Below the pieces are notes generated by a model that was given only the letters and a program-made list of their open reading frames with translations, searched no databases and was not told the DNA's origin. A stretch of 64,000 bases of DNA, taken from assembly GCF_900116405.1 (NCBI RefSeq), contig NZ_FPAQ01000010.1:1-64000 (forward strand), written 5' to 3'. The position numbers were made by a program, and so were the translations under genes. Source of the DNA: Halomonas saccharevitans. Its GTDB lineage: Bacteria; Pseudomonadota; Gammaproteobacteria; Pseudomonadales; Halomonadaceae. Shown here piece by piece: positions 10,416-18,608 of the stretch. Each line of letters starts with the position of its first letter. Positions within the stretch are counted from its first letter, which is position 1.

Positions 10416-10934
10416 ATGACGATTCAGCGACTCAAGGTCACCAGGTTTGCTCGGCTCACGCTCCTGACAAGCCTTCTCGTCGGCGCCTCGGCCAGTATCG
10501 GTGCAGCCGATACAGGGGCTAGCCACCAGCTGAACCCCGGTGTTCGTCCAGGTGACGTCGTGATTCTGCGCCGCGTTGAGCCAGTGCCCGTTGGGAGAAG
10601 TGATCGCCACGACGGCCCCATCGAGGCAAGGGTCAACGCTCGTGACAGCGCGATGGCCCTGCAGCAGCGCCTTACCGGCATCCAGGCCATATCACTCTCG
10701 GATGAGCGCGCGGCCGGTATTCGGGGCAGCGTCGGGGGAGCGATGAGACCGCTGCATCGGGCCCTGGGAACGGGCACCCAGGCATCCAGGGGAACTGCTG
10801 GAAGCGCGGGTGGAAGCCATCGGGCCCCGGCAAGCCTCGGAGGAGGCTCGGCAACAGGCAGCATCGGATCGGTTACCTCCGGGCTCTCCGGGACCGTCGG
10901 CAAGGCACTCTCACCCCTCACAGGACGGAATTGA
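10416..10934 (+). CDS. Small exported Gly/Ser-rich protein of fap-like operon
   Basis: This 172-residue protein is not recognised. Residues 1-31 form a signal peptide (LTLLTSLLVGASASIGAA). Residues 94-104, LSDERAAGIRG, fit the same LS-D-x-RG pattern seen in two neighbours. The C-terminal third is low-complexity Gly/Ser/Thr (GSIGSVTSGLSGTVGKALS), as in flexible surface or fibre-associated proteins. Its stop is 53 bp before my preferred start of the next gene, and in the extended frame the two overlap, so they are coupled. No cysteine is present. Role unknown; secretion and operon membership are the only firm statements. Confidence 0.65.
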   Translation: MTIQRLKVTRFARLTLLTSLLVGASASIGAADTGASHQLNPGVRPGDVVILRRVEPVPVGRSDRHDGPIEARVNARDSAMALQQRLTGIQAISLSDERAAGIRGSVGGAMRPLHRALGTGTQASRGTAGSAGGSHRAPASLGGGSATGSIGSVTSGLSGTVGKALSPLTGRN

Positions 10935-10987
10935 TCATGGTGATCCATCACATGGCGAAACACCGCACAAATCGGGAAGGACGCGAC

Positions 10988-11620
10988 ATGAGCATGGGTC
11001 GCCACGATCGTAAGCAAGTTGTCATTGCCATGATGGGAGCCTGGCTGCTGACGGGGGGACTGCAGCTGAGCGCAACGGCTCAGGAGTTTCCGAGCATGCG
11101 TAACAGCACCGTCCTGAGCGGCAGCGCCCTGAGCGACGTCAGCGGGGTCAGCACCACCAATATGGCGGCCGGCGACGGCAACCTGCAGAGCAATAGCGGA
11201 AACATGGCCGTTGGCAAGGTGGCCAATGCGACCAACACCCTCCTGCAGCGGTCGCGGATAGAGGAGCAACTCGCCAACACCCAGGAGAGCGTAAGAATTC
11301 AGGACCGCGCCTTTCGACAGTCCGAAGGATGGCTGTCGATCAACCAGGCGGCGGGCCAAGGGAATGTGCAGAGCAACGACTTCGGCGTGGCTCTGGGCAT
11401 ATCGGCCAGCAACCTCAGCGACACTACGTTGCAGCAGGTGATGGCCGACAAGCAGGGGCTGAATGGAACCGGCGATGGCTCGGGCCAACCCTCCCGAAAG
11501 GTCGAAATCGACAAGACGACCTTCGAAGGGGCCCGGGGTGTCATCCAGGTCAACCAGTCAGCTGGCACGGGGAACGCTACGCGCAACAGCTTTCGCATGA
11601 ACATGGCGCTGGGGCAGTAG
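10988..11620 (+). CDS. Repeat-containing exported protein, probable minor amyloid subunit (FapB-like)
   Basis: This 210-residue protein has a signal peptide (about 11-31, ending SATAQ) and three degenerate repeats: TNMAAGDGNLQSNSGNMAVG (57-76), SINQAAGQGNVQSNDFGVAL (117-136) and QVNQSAGTGNATRNSFRMNM (187-206). The pattern (I/M)NxAAGxGNxQsN is that of Fap amyloid repeats and recalls curlin repeats. It also has LSGSALSDVSG at 43-53, a possible C39 site. I chose the ATG at 10988, which has GGAAGGA 6 bp upstream; a TTG at 10931 overlaps the previous stop but has no ribosome site and would spoil the signal peptide. By position before the main fibre gene and by its weaker repeats, it may act as nucleator like FapB; this is inference. 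Confidence 0.72.
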   Translation: MSMGRHDRKQVVIAMMGAWLLTGGLQLSATAQEFPSMRNSTVLSGSALSDVSGVSTTNMAAGDGNLQSNSGNMAVGKVANATNTLLQRSRIEEQLANTQESVRIQDRAFRQSEGWLSINQAAGQGNVQSNDFGVALGISASNLSDTTLQQVMADKQGLNGTGDGSGQPSRKVEIDKTTFEGARGVIQVNQSAGTGNATRNSFRMNMALGQ

Positions 11621-11672
11621 CGAAATCGTAAAGAAGCAATCAGAACGATTCGGCTCATTCAGGAGAAAGACA

Positions 11673-12833
11673 ATGAAAACTTTCCAGAAAGCACCGCTGG
11701 CACTGGCAATCACCGCGCTGATGGCCGCACCCTATGCGCTGGCTGATGGCTATAGCCATAACAAGTTTGATACCGACAGCTACATCGACTCGGATTTCGA
11801 CAACAAGATCGATGTCGAGCTCCGTCATGATTCCGATACCTACAAGAACTTCTATGTGAATGTATATGTCAGGGATCCGGCTCGGCACTATTCCGGCGCC
11901 ACGGTCGACAGCAAGCAGCTGAATAACAATAACGGTGTCGACAACATTGCCTCGGACAATAACGCCACCCTCGGCGGTAACGCCCTGCGCGGCTCCTCCG
12001 GCAATATGGGGGTGAACGTCGCCGCCGGTGACAACAACAGCCAGGCCAACGATGCCGCGCTCTCCGCCTCGGATGCGGCGCAAGTGTTCGGTCAGGCGGC
12101 GGCCTTCTCTGCGCAGTCGTCCTCCAACAACAGCGTGCTAAACTCCGGCAGCCCCAACAACGCGCGCCTGGGCGGCAATGCGCTTCAGGGAGCCACCGGC
12201 AACATCGGCGTCAACGTCGCCGCGGGCGTCGCCAACGCCCAGCAGAACTCGCTGGCGGCCTCTGCCAACACCAACAGCGGCTCTGCCGACGCCACGGCCG
12301 GCGGCGTGCAGACTGCTTACAACAACTCCACCACTAACCAAGGGCTGACAGAAACCTTTACCGATACGGTCGACGTCAGCGTCTCCGGCATCATGGTGGG
12401 CGGCTACGCGGGTCATGGTAGTGGCACTTATGGCGGAACCTGGCAGCAGACCAATCAGGTCTATCCCGAAGTCTGGGTTGGTGGTGAGCAAGGAGAAGGG
12501 CATCCCTCATCCACTGCTAGCTACTGGGGACACATGGACTTCGATGGCGAAAGTGAAAATACCGACCAATTCGCCGGTAGCGAAAGCGGTACTCTGGAGT
12601 TCCAGGAAGCTGGCTTGATGGCCATGGGGGGCACCCTGTCCGGTGGCGTCACCACAACCAACACCGTCTATGTGGCCAACGAGAACAACGCCTCCCTCGG
12701 CGGTAATGCCCTGCGCGGTGCCAGCGGCAACATCGGGGTGAACGTGGCCGCCGGTACCAACAACCTGCAGCGTAACTCGATGGCTATTGCCTCGGCTTCC
12801 GGTGGCGCAAACGGCGGTGGCGGCGAGATGTAA
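11673..12833 (+). CDS. fapC: FapC-like functional amyloid subunit
   Basis: This 386-residue secreted fibre protein has a signal peptide (1-24, ALMAAPYALA), an acidic N-terminal region and three imperfect 37-residue repeats at about 96-132, 162-198 and 338-374. The repeats share NNAxLGGNALxGaxGN(I/M)GVNVAAGxxNxQxNxxA. Short and long linkers separate them (R1-L1-R2-L2-R3), as in Pseudomonas FapC. The long linker includes the WVGGEQGEGHPSS, GHMDFD and LEFQEAGLMAMGGTLSGG segments, which match the FapC linker pattern. The C-terminal CxxC of Pseudomonas FapC is missing and the protein has no cysteine. The ribosome site CAGGAGAAAGACA is strong. It would be exported through the barrel protein encoded downstream and assemble into surface biofilm fibres. 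Confidence 0.88.
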   Translation: MKTFQKAPLALAITALMAAPYALADGYSHNKFDTDSYIDSDFDNKIDVELRHDSDTYKNFYVNVYVRDPARHYSGATVDSKQLNNNNGVDNIASDNNATLGGNALRGSSGNMGVNVAAGDNNSQANDAALSASDAAQVFGQAAAFSAQSSSNNSVLNSGSPNNARLGGNALQGATGNIGVNVAAGVANAQQNSLAASANTNSGSADATAGGVQTAYNNSTTNQGLTETFTDTVDVSVSGIMVGGYAGHGSGTYGGTWQQTNQVYPEVWVGGEQGEGHPSSTASYWGHMDFDGESENTDQFAGSESGTLEFQEAGLMAMGGTLSGGVTTTNTVYVANENNASLGGNALRGASGNIGVNVAAGTNNLQRNSMAIASASGGANGGGGEM

Positions 12834-12874
12834 CTCGGGCTTGTCGAGATGCCACTGCTGCATCTAGCGAAACT

Positions 12875-12898
12875 CCCGGCCTGCTTCGGCAGGCCGGG
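12875..12898 (+). other. Intercistronic hairpin between fapC and fapD
   Basis: CCCGGCCTGC, TTCG and GCAGGCCGGG make a perfect 10-bp stem with a very stable tetraloop, 41 bp after fapC. The sequence after it (TATTGGCGG) lacks a T-run. It is therefore more likely to protect the upstream mRNA or attenuate than to terminate, which would give more fibre subunit than protease and porin. Confidence 0.65.
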
Positions 12899-12947
12899 TA
12901 TTGGCGGAAATTAAAGTACCTGACTAGAGATGGCCAAGGAGTCAGCC

Positions 12948-13652
12948 ATGAAGCCGAGCTATAAGCGCTGGATGCCATTACTGGCCCTGGGGCTATCTCT
13001 TCCCTTTTTTGATGCCCAGGCGGCCAGCGTGCGCCTGGGTAACGTCATGTCCGGCACCGTGATCCAGAAGGACGTACAGTCCATCCGTGAGCGGCGCTTC
13101 GAGAACCTGGTTGAGCAGCGCACGGACTTCTCCTGCGGCGCGGCGTCGCTAGCCACCATCCTGAAGTATGCCTATGGGCAGCCCTCGGTCACCGAGGAGA
13201 GCGTGCTGGCCGGAATGCTGGAGGTCTCGGACCCCGAGGTGGTGCGTGAGCGGGGCTTCTCGCTGCTGGACCTGAAGAGCTACGTGGAAACCCTCGGCTA
13301 TCGTGGCCGGGGCTACGAGGTCGCACCGCAGACGTTGGACGAGGTGTCGATCCCGGTCATCGTGTTGCTGGACCTCGAGGGTTACAAGCACTTCGTTGTC
13401 ATGAAAAAGGCCAGTGGGGATCGGGTCTATGTGGGGGATCCGGCGCTGGGCAATCGCGTCATGTCTCGCGATGAGTTCATGGCCTCCTGGAACAGCATCA
13501 TCTTCGCCATCGTAGGCGAAGGGTTCGATCGCAATACCGCGCTGCTTGATCCGAGGCAGCCGTTAACGGCGCACCGCATGCAGGATGTCTTTGCCCCGGT
13601 GCCCAGGCAGAATCTGCTCGATTTCGGCTTTCGACATGCGGACCTCTTCTGA
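12948..13652 (+). CDS. fapD: FapD-like C39-family cysteine peptidase
   Basis: This 234-residue exported peptidase has a signal peptide ending DAQA (about residue 25), then a C39 bacteriocin-leader-peptidase-like domain. Catalytic residues can be placed: Gln57 (LVEQRTD), Cys63 (DFSCGAASLATIL), His148 (GYKHFVVMKK) and Asp164 (VYVGDPALG). In Pseudomonas FapD is the protease of the amyloid system. The ATG at 12948 has AAGGAG 6 bp upstream and gives a clean signal peptide; an in-frame ATG at 12930 is less likely. In this operon, leader-like LS-x-EL-x-RG motifs in neighbouring secreted proteins are plausible substrates. It follows the fapC hairpin and precedes an exported protein by 42 bp. Confidence 0.88.
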   Translation: MKPSYKRWMPLLALGLSLPFFDAQAASVRLGNVMSGTVIQKDVQSIRERRFENLVEQRTDFSCGAASLATILKYAYGQPSVTEESVLAGMLEVSDPEVVRERGFSLLDLKSYVETLGYRGRGYEVAPQTLDEVSIPVIVLLDLEGYKHFVVMKKASGDRVYVGDPALGNRVMSRDEFMASWNSIIFAIVGEGFDRNTALLDPRQPLTAHRMQDVFAPVPRQNLLDFGFRHADLF

Positions 13653-13694
13653 CATCAGGGGGATGAGATCACTGTCGATCTGAGGGTGACGAAT

Positions 13695-14492
13695 ATGTTC
13701 AAGCACGGTTGGAAACAGAGCGTAAGGAGGGGTGGCATCACCGCCCTGTTGGTGGTCTCCACGGTTGGCTTGTTGGCTCCGCCGGCAGGGGCCGCGGTGT
13801 CGGATTTCACCGATTTCGCCTCGGGCAGGCAGTTGAGCGATTCGGAGCTTAGGCAGATGCGAGGCCGTTTCGTCGACAAGGGCAGCCTGATGTTCTTCGG
13901 CGTACAGATGACCAGCGAGTGGCGAACCTCCCAAGGCGAGCACCTCATGGTGCAGGGTAATCTGCTCGGTGATCTCCGCGGTCGGGTCCCCAAGGTAACC
14001 TTCGAACCTCGTCTCACTATGATCTCGATGAAGGACCAGGGAGTCACCGGTCCCGGTGGCAACGGTTCGGTCGTTCGGGATGCCGGAACCGGCAACGCCC
14101 GAGGAGTGGTGCAGACCATCCAGGCGGGGGGCGACTTCAACGCCGCCGCCAACGACCTGCAGATCGATGTACTCGATGCCTCGTCCCGCAGTGGCGTGCA
14201 GCAGGGCGGCGCTGTCGGCGCACTCGATCAGCGGCTTCCCTCGGGTACGCGTGTGGTGGTGCGACAGGATGGGCGAGGAATGGGCGTCGAGATGCAGGTG
14301 CCCGGCATGGGGCGGGTCAGCCAGGCCATCGTGCCCGCTCAAGGCCTTCGTCAGTCGATCCAGCTGACCAGTGACCTGCAGCAGGTGCGCAACCTGACGA
14401 AGCTGCAGCTCTACATGGACCGCCGCAGTGCCAATGCCGGCGCCCCCGGTGTCCGTCGTGCCGTTGAGTCGGCGCGTCAGCTCAGTAGATGA
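13695..14492 (+). CDS. Exported protein of fap-like operon (position of FapE)
   Basis: This 265-residue protein has a twin-basic signal peptide (KQSVRRGGITALLVVSTVGLL) ending near AGAA (about 34). Residues 48-62, LSDSELRQMRGRFVD, repeat the motif in the first operon protein. The remainder is rich in Gly, Gln and Val. Segments such as GTGNARGVVQTIQAGGDFNAAANDLQ faintly echo the amyloid repeats, and a C-terminal polar helix-like stretch follows. It has no cysteine, unlike Pseudomonas FapE with its CxxC. I prefer the ATG at 13695 (GAGGG upstream); a GTG at 13686 is also possible. It sits between fapD and the barrel gene, where fapE lies in Pseudomonas, but homology to FapE is not demonstrated. 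Confidence 0.65.
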   Translation: MFKHGWKQSVRRGGITALLVVSTVGLLAPPAGAAVSDFTDFASGRQLSDSELRQMRGRFVDKGSLMFFGVQMTSEWRTSQGEHLMVQGNLLGDLRGRVPKVTFEPRLTMISMKDQGVTGPGGNGSVVRDAGTGNARGVVQTIQAGGDFNAAANDLQIDVLDASSRSGVQQGGAVGALDQRLPSGTRVVVRQDGRGMGVEMQVPGMGRVSQAIVPAQGLRQSIQLTSDLQQVRNLTKLQLYMDRRSANAGAPGVRRAVESARQLSR

Positions 14493-14632
14493 GGCGTTCC
14501 AGCGTCAACGTTTTGATGGTCTAGACTCGAATTGTCCAAGAGCGGTTGCCATCGTGCCTGTGGGGTATCGTTTAGGGCTCTCAGGGGTAACCGACGGGCT
14601 GGTTGCTCAAGCACAAGGAGATTTGTGTAGCT

Positions 14633-15706
14633 ATGTCGAGATCATTCATGCGGAACAAGATGTCATTCCTTTCACTGGCCACGCTGGCGGCATTGCCCGG
14701 CGCCGCTACGGTGGCCCAGGCGCAGATGAGCGCTGATGACGGGGAGGTGGTGCGACAGGCGAGGCCCAGCCAGAGCGTCGAGAACGTCCTACGTGAGGAG
14801 CATGCGCTCTTCTCGGATCGGCTGACCATCGAGCCGGGCATCAACTACTCCTATTCCGACCGCTCTCAGCTGGCTCTCCGAGGCTTTCTCGCGCTCGACG
14901 CCATCTTCCTGGGAGAGATCAATGTCGATGCAGTTGAGAGCCATATCACGACCTTCGATCTCAGCACGCGCTATGGGCTGACCAACCGGCTGGAAGTCGG
15001 GCTGAACCTCCCCTTCGTTTATCGCAGCACTACCTACCAGTCTATCGGCGACGATTTTTCCACCGAAAAGAACAGTGAAACATCGGTGGATGAAGCTGAC
15101 CTTGGCGATATCAGCCTGTCACTGTCCTATCGTCTGCTGCCCGAAACCTCGACCCGGCCCGATGTCGTCTTGAACCTTGGCGTTCGAGCTCCTACAGGCA
15201 CCGACCCTTACGGGGTTGATGTGCGTGAAGACCCCAATTCCAACCTTAATGTGCCTACGGAGTTGCCAACCGGTAATGGTGTGTGGGGCGTCAATACGGG
15301 TGTCTCAGTCCTGAAGACCCTGGACCCCGCCATTGTCTTCGCCAACTTGGGATATACCTATAATCTTGAAGAGAGTTTTGACGACATATCGGCTTCCGAT
15401 GGTGATCAGCCGGGAGATGTGAAGCTGGGGGATACCATCCGTGCCGGCTTCGGGACGGCCTTTGCGCTCAATGAGAGTTTCAGCCTCTCGCTCTCCTATT
15501 CCCACGAGTATATCCAGAAGTCCGAGACCACCCAGGATGGAGTGACTAGCGAGGTTGTCGGCAGCGACGCCAATGTCGGGGTGCTGAATCTCGGGGGGAC
15601 CTATGCCCTGAACGACAGCACCTCCATCGTCACCAGTCTCGGTGTGGGTCTGACCGACGATGCGTCGGACATCAGCTTGACGTTCCGTATGCCCTTTCAG
15701 ATGTAG
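14633..15706 (+). CDS. fapF: Outer-membrane beta-barrel, FapF-like secretion porin
   Basis: This 357-residue protein has a signal peptide (MSFLSLATLAALPGAATVAQA) and then alternating amphipathic strands through to the terminal aromatic-rich strand ITLTFRMPFQM-type ending (ISLTFRMPFQM), the C-terminal signature of Bam-assembled barrels. Typical strands are FDLSTRYGLTNRLEVGLNLPF and SFSLSLSYSHEYIQ. It looks like the PF13557 transporter barrels. As the last gene of the operon it most likely exports the amyloid subunits, as FapF does, but the long N-terminal coiled coil of Pseudomonas FapF is absent. The ATG at 14633 has AAGGAG 12 bp upstream; an upstream TTG (14603) would spoil the signal peptide. 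Base composition is visibly less GC-rich than its neighbours. Confidence 0.75.
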   Translation: MSRSFMRNKMSFLSLATLAALPGAATVAQAQMSADDGEVVRQARPSQSVENVLREEHALFSDRLTIEPGINYSYSDRSQLALRGFLALDAIFLGEINVDAVESHITTFDLSTRYGLTNRLEVGLNLPFVYRSTTYQSIGDDFSTEKNSETSVDEADLGDISLSLSYRLLPETSTRPDVVLNLGVRAPTGTDPYGVDVREDPNSNLNVPTELPTGNGVWGVNTGVSVLKTLDPAIVFANLGYTYNLEESFDDISASDGDQPGDVKLGDTIRAGFGTAFALNESFSLSLSYSHEYIQKSETTQDGVTSEVVGSDANVGVLNLGGTYALNDSTSIVTSLGVGLTDDASDISLTFRMPFQM

Positions 15707-15732
15707 CCTTTCTTCGAGGCGCTACGCCAGCC

Positions 15733-15764
15733 CATGCCGCCGTCCTCGGCGGCATGTTCATCTG
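15733..15764 (+). terminator. Terminator after the fap-like operon
   Basis: CATGCCGCCG (15733-15742), loop TCCT and CGGCGGCATG (15747-15756) form a perfect stem followed by TTCATCTG, a weak T-tract. It closes the operon 27 bp after the barrel gene. Confidence 0.7.
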
Positions 15765-15906
15765 TGCACCCATGTCTCGCCACGCGATCGGCCAGCCCTC
15801 TTGACGCTAGTATCGCTCCTGCCGTGCCTCAGCGGAGCGCCTCGCCGCTGCGCGTCACAAGATGGCATAATGCTGCTTTCAAACGCCTCGTGACGGAATC
15901 CCCTGC

Positions 15907-16257
15907 ATGTTGAAGTGGCTGGCCATCGTGCTCACCCTGCTCATCGCCCTGCTGCAGTTCCGTCTGTGGCTGGGGGAGGGCGGTATCCTCGAGCTTCGCG
16001 AGGTGCGAGCGCGCGTCGACGTCCTGGAGGCCGAGAACAAGCCGCTGCGCGATCGCAATGCTCGGCTCGCCGCCGAGGTCGTCGACCTCAAGACCGGGCT
16101 GGACGCCATCGAGGAGCGGGCGCGCAGCGATATCGGCATGGTGCGCACCGACGAACAGTTCTTCTGGGTGCCCGGCGTCGCGGTGGACGCCAGCGGCCTT
16201 CAGATCAACGCCGGGCTGGTCGGCCTGCCGGCCCCGGGCGGGGAGGCGCGCCCATGA
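15907..16257 (+). CDS. ftsB: Cell division protein FtsB
   Basis: This 116-residue protein has a single N-terminal membrane span (LAIVLTLLIALLQFRLWLG) followed by a periplasmic coiled coil (VDVLEAENKPLRDRNARLAAEV) and the conserved GMVRTDEQFFWVP end. FtsB forms the FtsQLB complex that controls septal peptidoglycan synthesis. Its stop overlaps the ispD start (ATGA), the usual gammaproteobacterial ftsB-ispD arrangement. The short extra C-terminal tail beyond the family core has no clear role. Confidence 0.93.
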   Translation: MLKWLAIVLTLLIALLQFRLWLGEGGILELREVRARVDVLEAENKPLRDRNARLAAEVVDLKTGLDAIEERARSDIGMVRTDEQFFWVPGVAVDASGLQINAGLVGLPAPGGEARP

Positions 16258-17006
16258 GCGCTCGGCTTTGGCTGGTGGTGCCCGCGGCGGGGCAGGGACG
16301 CCGGATGGGCGCCGACCGCCCCAAGCAGTATCTGCCGTTGGGCGGCCGCCCGGTGCTGGCCCGCACCCTGGAGAGGCTCTTTGCTGCGCTGCCCACGTCT
16401 CGGCTCTGCCTCTGCCTGGACCCGGAAGACTCGTATTTCGACTCCTCCTGGGTGCCCTTCGCCGACTGGCGGCGAGCCCCCGGCGGCGGCGAGCGGGTCG
16501 ACTCGGTCATCGCTGCTCTGGCGGCCATCGCCCCCGACGCCGCGGACGACGATCTGGTGCTGGTTCACGACGTGGCCCGGCCCTGCGTCACCGTCGACGA
16601 CCTGGTACGGCTTGTGGCCGCCCTGGCCGAAGACCCCGTGGGCGGGCTGCTGGCCGCGCCGGTCGCCGATACCATGAAGCGCGACGACGGCGCGGGGCGG
16701 GTGGGCGCCACTGAGTCCCGCGAGGGACTCTGGCACGCCCTCACTCCCCAGGGCTTCCGCTTCGGCCTGCTGCGTCGCGCCCTTCATGAGGCCCTTTCGC
16801 GGGGCGTGCGCGTGACGGACGAGGCCTCGGCGGTGGAGGCCGTCGGGCAGTCGCCGCGGCTGGTGGCCGGGCGTCGCGACAATCTCAAGATCACTCATCC
16901 CGAGGACCTGGCCCTGGCCGAGCTGGTGCTGTCCGCCCAGCAGCAGGCCTTCCAGGCCGGCTCATCGACACCCGAGGCGTCCCCGACGGGGGCGAACAGC
17001 ACATGA
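16254..17006 (+). CDS. ispD: 2-C-methyl-D-erythritol 4-phosphate cytidylyltransferase
   Basis: This 250-residue MEP-pathway enzyme makes CDP-methylerythritol from MEP and CTP. The nucleotide-binding signature [20 protein letters not shown] begins near residue 8. [13 protein letters not shown] and the late [12 protein letters not shown] and [14 protein letters not shown] motifs are all present. The start overlaps ftsB by 4 bp and the stop overlaps ispF by 4 bp, so the genes are translationally coupled. The C-terminal 20 residues form a non-conserved tail. Confidence 0.95.
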   Translation: MSARLWLVVPAAGQGRRMGADRPKQYLPLGGRPVLARTLERLFAALPTSRLCLCLDPEDSYFDSSWVPFADWRRAPGGGERVDSVIAALAAIAPDAADDDLVLVHDVARPCVTVDDLVRLVAALAEDPVGGLLAAPVADTMKRDDGAGRVGATESREGLWHALTPQGFRFGLLRRALHEALSRGVRVTDEASAVEAVGQSPRLVAGRRDNLKITHPEDLALAELVLSAQQQAFQAGSSTPEASPTGANST

Positions 17007-17500
17007 TGCGAATCGGCCATGGCTTCGACGTCCACCGCTTCGGCGAGGGCGATCACCTGATGATCGGTGGCGTCGCCATCCCCTTCGACCACGGCTTCGT
17101 GGCGCATTCCGACGGCGACGTGCTGCTGCACGCGATCTGCGACGCCCTGCTGGGCGCCTGCGGCCTCGGCGACATCGGCCGTCACTTCCCCGATACCGAC
17201 CCGGCCTGGGCCGGGGCCGACAGTCGCGCGCTGCTGCGCCATGTCGCCGGGCTGATCGCCGAGGCCGGCTACCGGGTCGGCAACCTGGACGCCACGGTGC
17301 TCGCCCAGGCGCCGAAGCTCGCCCCGCATGTCGCCAGCATGGCCGAGCGCATCGCCGAGGATCTGGGCATCACGGCCGCCGCGATCAACGTCAAGGCCAC
17401 CACCACCGAGCGGCTTGGCTTCACCGGCCGCGGCGAGGGCATCGCTGCCGAGGCGGTGGTGCTGCTGATGCGTCGTGCTGGGGAGGCGGTCGATGAGTGA
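17003..17500 (+). CDS. ispF: 2-C-methyl-D-erythritol 2,4-cyclodiphosphate synthase
   Basis: This 165-residue MEP-pathway enzyme converts the CDP-methylerythritol 2-phosphate product to the cyclic diphosphate. The GHGFDVHRF start holds the metal-binding Asp and His. Other family segments are [34 protein letters not shown] and the [21 protein letters not shown] end. It is coupled by overlap to ispD upstream and truD downstream (8-bp overlap). Confidence 0.96.
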   Translation: MMRIGHGFDVHRFGEGDHLMIGGVAIPFDHGFVAHSDGDVLLHAICDALLGACGLGDIGRHFPDTDPAWAGADSRALLRHVAGLIAEAGYRVGNLDATVLAQAPKLAPHVASMAERIAEDLGITAAAINVKATTTERLGFTGRGEGIAAEAVVLLMRRAGEAVDE

Positions 17501-18608
17501 GCCCGCGCCGGCACGCTCAGAGGATGCCATCGACTGGCCGCCGGACTGGCCGCGGGTGCTGGACGACGCCTTCGGCCCGCCGCCGGCCGGCGACTATCGC
17601 GCCGCGCCCGAGGACTTCCGGGTCGAGGAGCTCCTCGACTTCGCCCCAGAGGGCGAGGGCGAGCACCTGTGGCTGTTCATCGAGAAGCGCGACCTGACCA
17701 CCGCCATGGTGGCGCGCGAGCTGGCGCGGCTCTGCGAGGTCTCCCCCAGGGTGGTCGGGTATGCCGGGATGAAGGATCGCGTGGCCGTGACCCGCCAGTG
17801 GCTCTCGGTGCAGCTGCCGGGCCGCGACGCTCCTGAGGAACTGACCGAGCGGCTCTCCGAGCGCGGCATCCGGGTGCTCGAGCAGGCCCGCCATCCCCGC
17901 AAGCTCAAGCGCGGTGTGCACCGCGCCAACCGCTTCGCGCTGCGCCTCACCGGCGCGGCGGTCAGCGATCCCGGCCTCGCCTCACGCTGGCAGCACCTGT
18001 GCCGCGAGGGGGTGGCCAACTACTTCGGGCCCCAGCGCTTTGGCCCCCACGGGCGCAACCTGCAGCGCGCCCGCGCCGTGCTGGCGCGGGGCTGGCGCAA
18101 GCGCGACGACCGCGACGGCATGCTGCTCTCGGCGGCGCGCAGCTTCCTGTACAACGAGCTGCTCGCCGCGCGCATCCGCGACGGTAGCTGGGCGACGCCG
18201 TTGCCCGGCGAGGTGGTGATGCTCGACGGCAGCGCCAGCCAGTTCGGCGTCGCGCCGGATGATTCCCTGGCGCTCGCCGAGCTATGTGAGCGCGCCGTGC
18301 GCCTCGACCTGCATCCCGCCGGCGCGCTGTGGGGCTCGGGAGACTCCCGCGCCGCTGGCGAGGCGGGCGCGTACGAGGCCGCAGTGGTCGCGCGCTATCC
18401 GGGCCTCTCCAGCGGGCTCGAGCAGGCCGGCGTGCGCCTGGCCCGTCGGGCCCTGCGGCTGCGCCTGGGCGAGCCGTCGCTCACCCGCGACGACGACACC
18501 CTGTGGCTCTCGTTCAGCCTGCCCCGGGGTGCCTTCGCCACCGCCGTGCTGCGCGAGCTGATCGCCCACCCCACCCTCGACCCCGTGTCCCCCGACAGGA
18601 GTTCCTGA
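17493..18608 (+). CDS. truD: tRNA pseudouridine(13) synthase TruD
   Basis: This 371-residue enzyme isomerises U13 of tRNA. Family marks are the early [11 protein letters not shown] segment, [20 protein letters not shown] with the catalytic Asp, and [18 protein letters not shown]. The ATG at 17493 follows GGGGAGG and overlaps ispF. Its stop shares a base with the surE start (TGATG). The order ispD-ispF-truD-surE-pcm-nlpD-rpoS is conserved in gammaproteobacteria. Confidence 0.94.
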   Translation: MSEPAPARSEDAIDWPPDWPRVLDDAFGPPPAGDYRAAPEDFRVEELLDFAPEGEGEHLWLFIEKRDLTTAMVARELARLCEVSPRVVGYAGMKDRVAVTRQWLSVQLPGRDAPEELTERLSERGIRVLEQARHPRKLKRGVHRANRFALRLTGAAVSDPGLASRWQHLCREGVANYFGPQRFGPHGRNLQRARAVLARGWRKRDDRDGMLLSAARSFLYNELLAARIRDGSWATPLPGEVVMLDGSASQFGVAPDDSLALAELCERAVRLDLHPAGALWGSGDSRAAGEAGAYEAAVVARYPGLSSGLEQAGVRLARRALRLRLGEPSLTRDDDTLWLSFSLPRGAFATAVLRELIAHPTLDPVSPDRSS

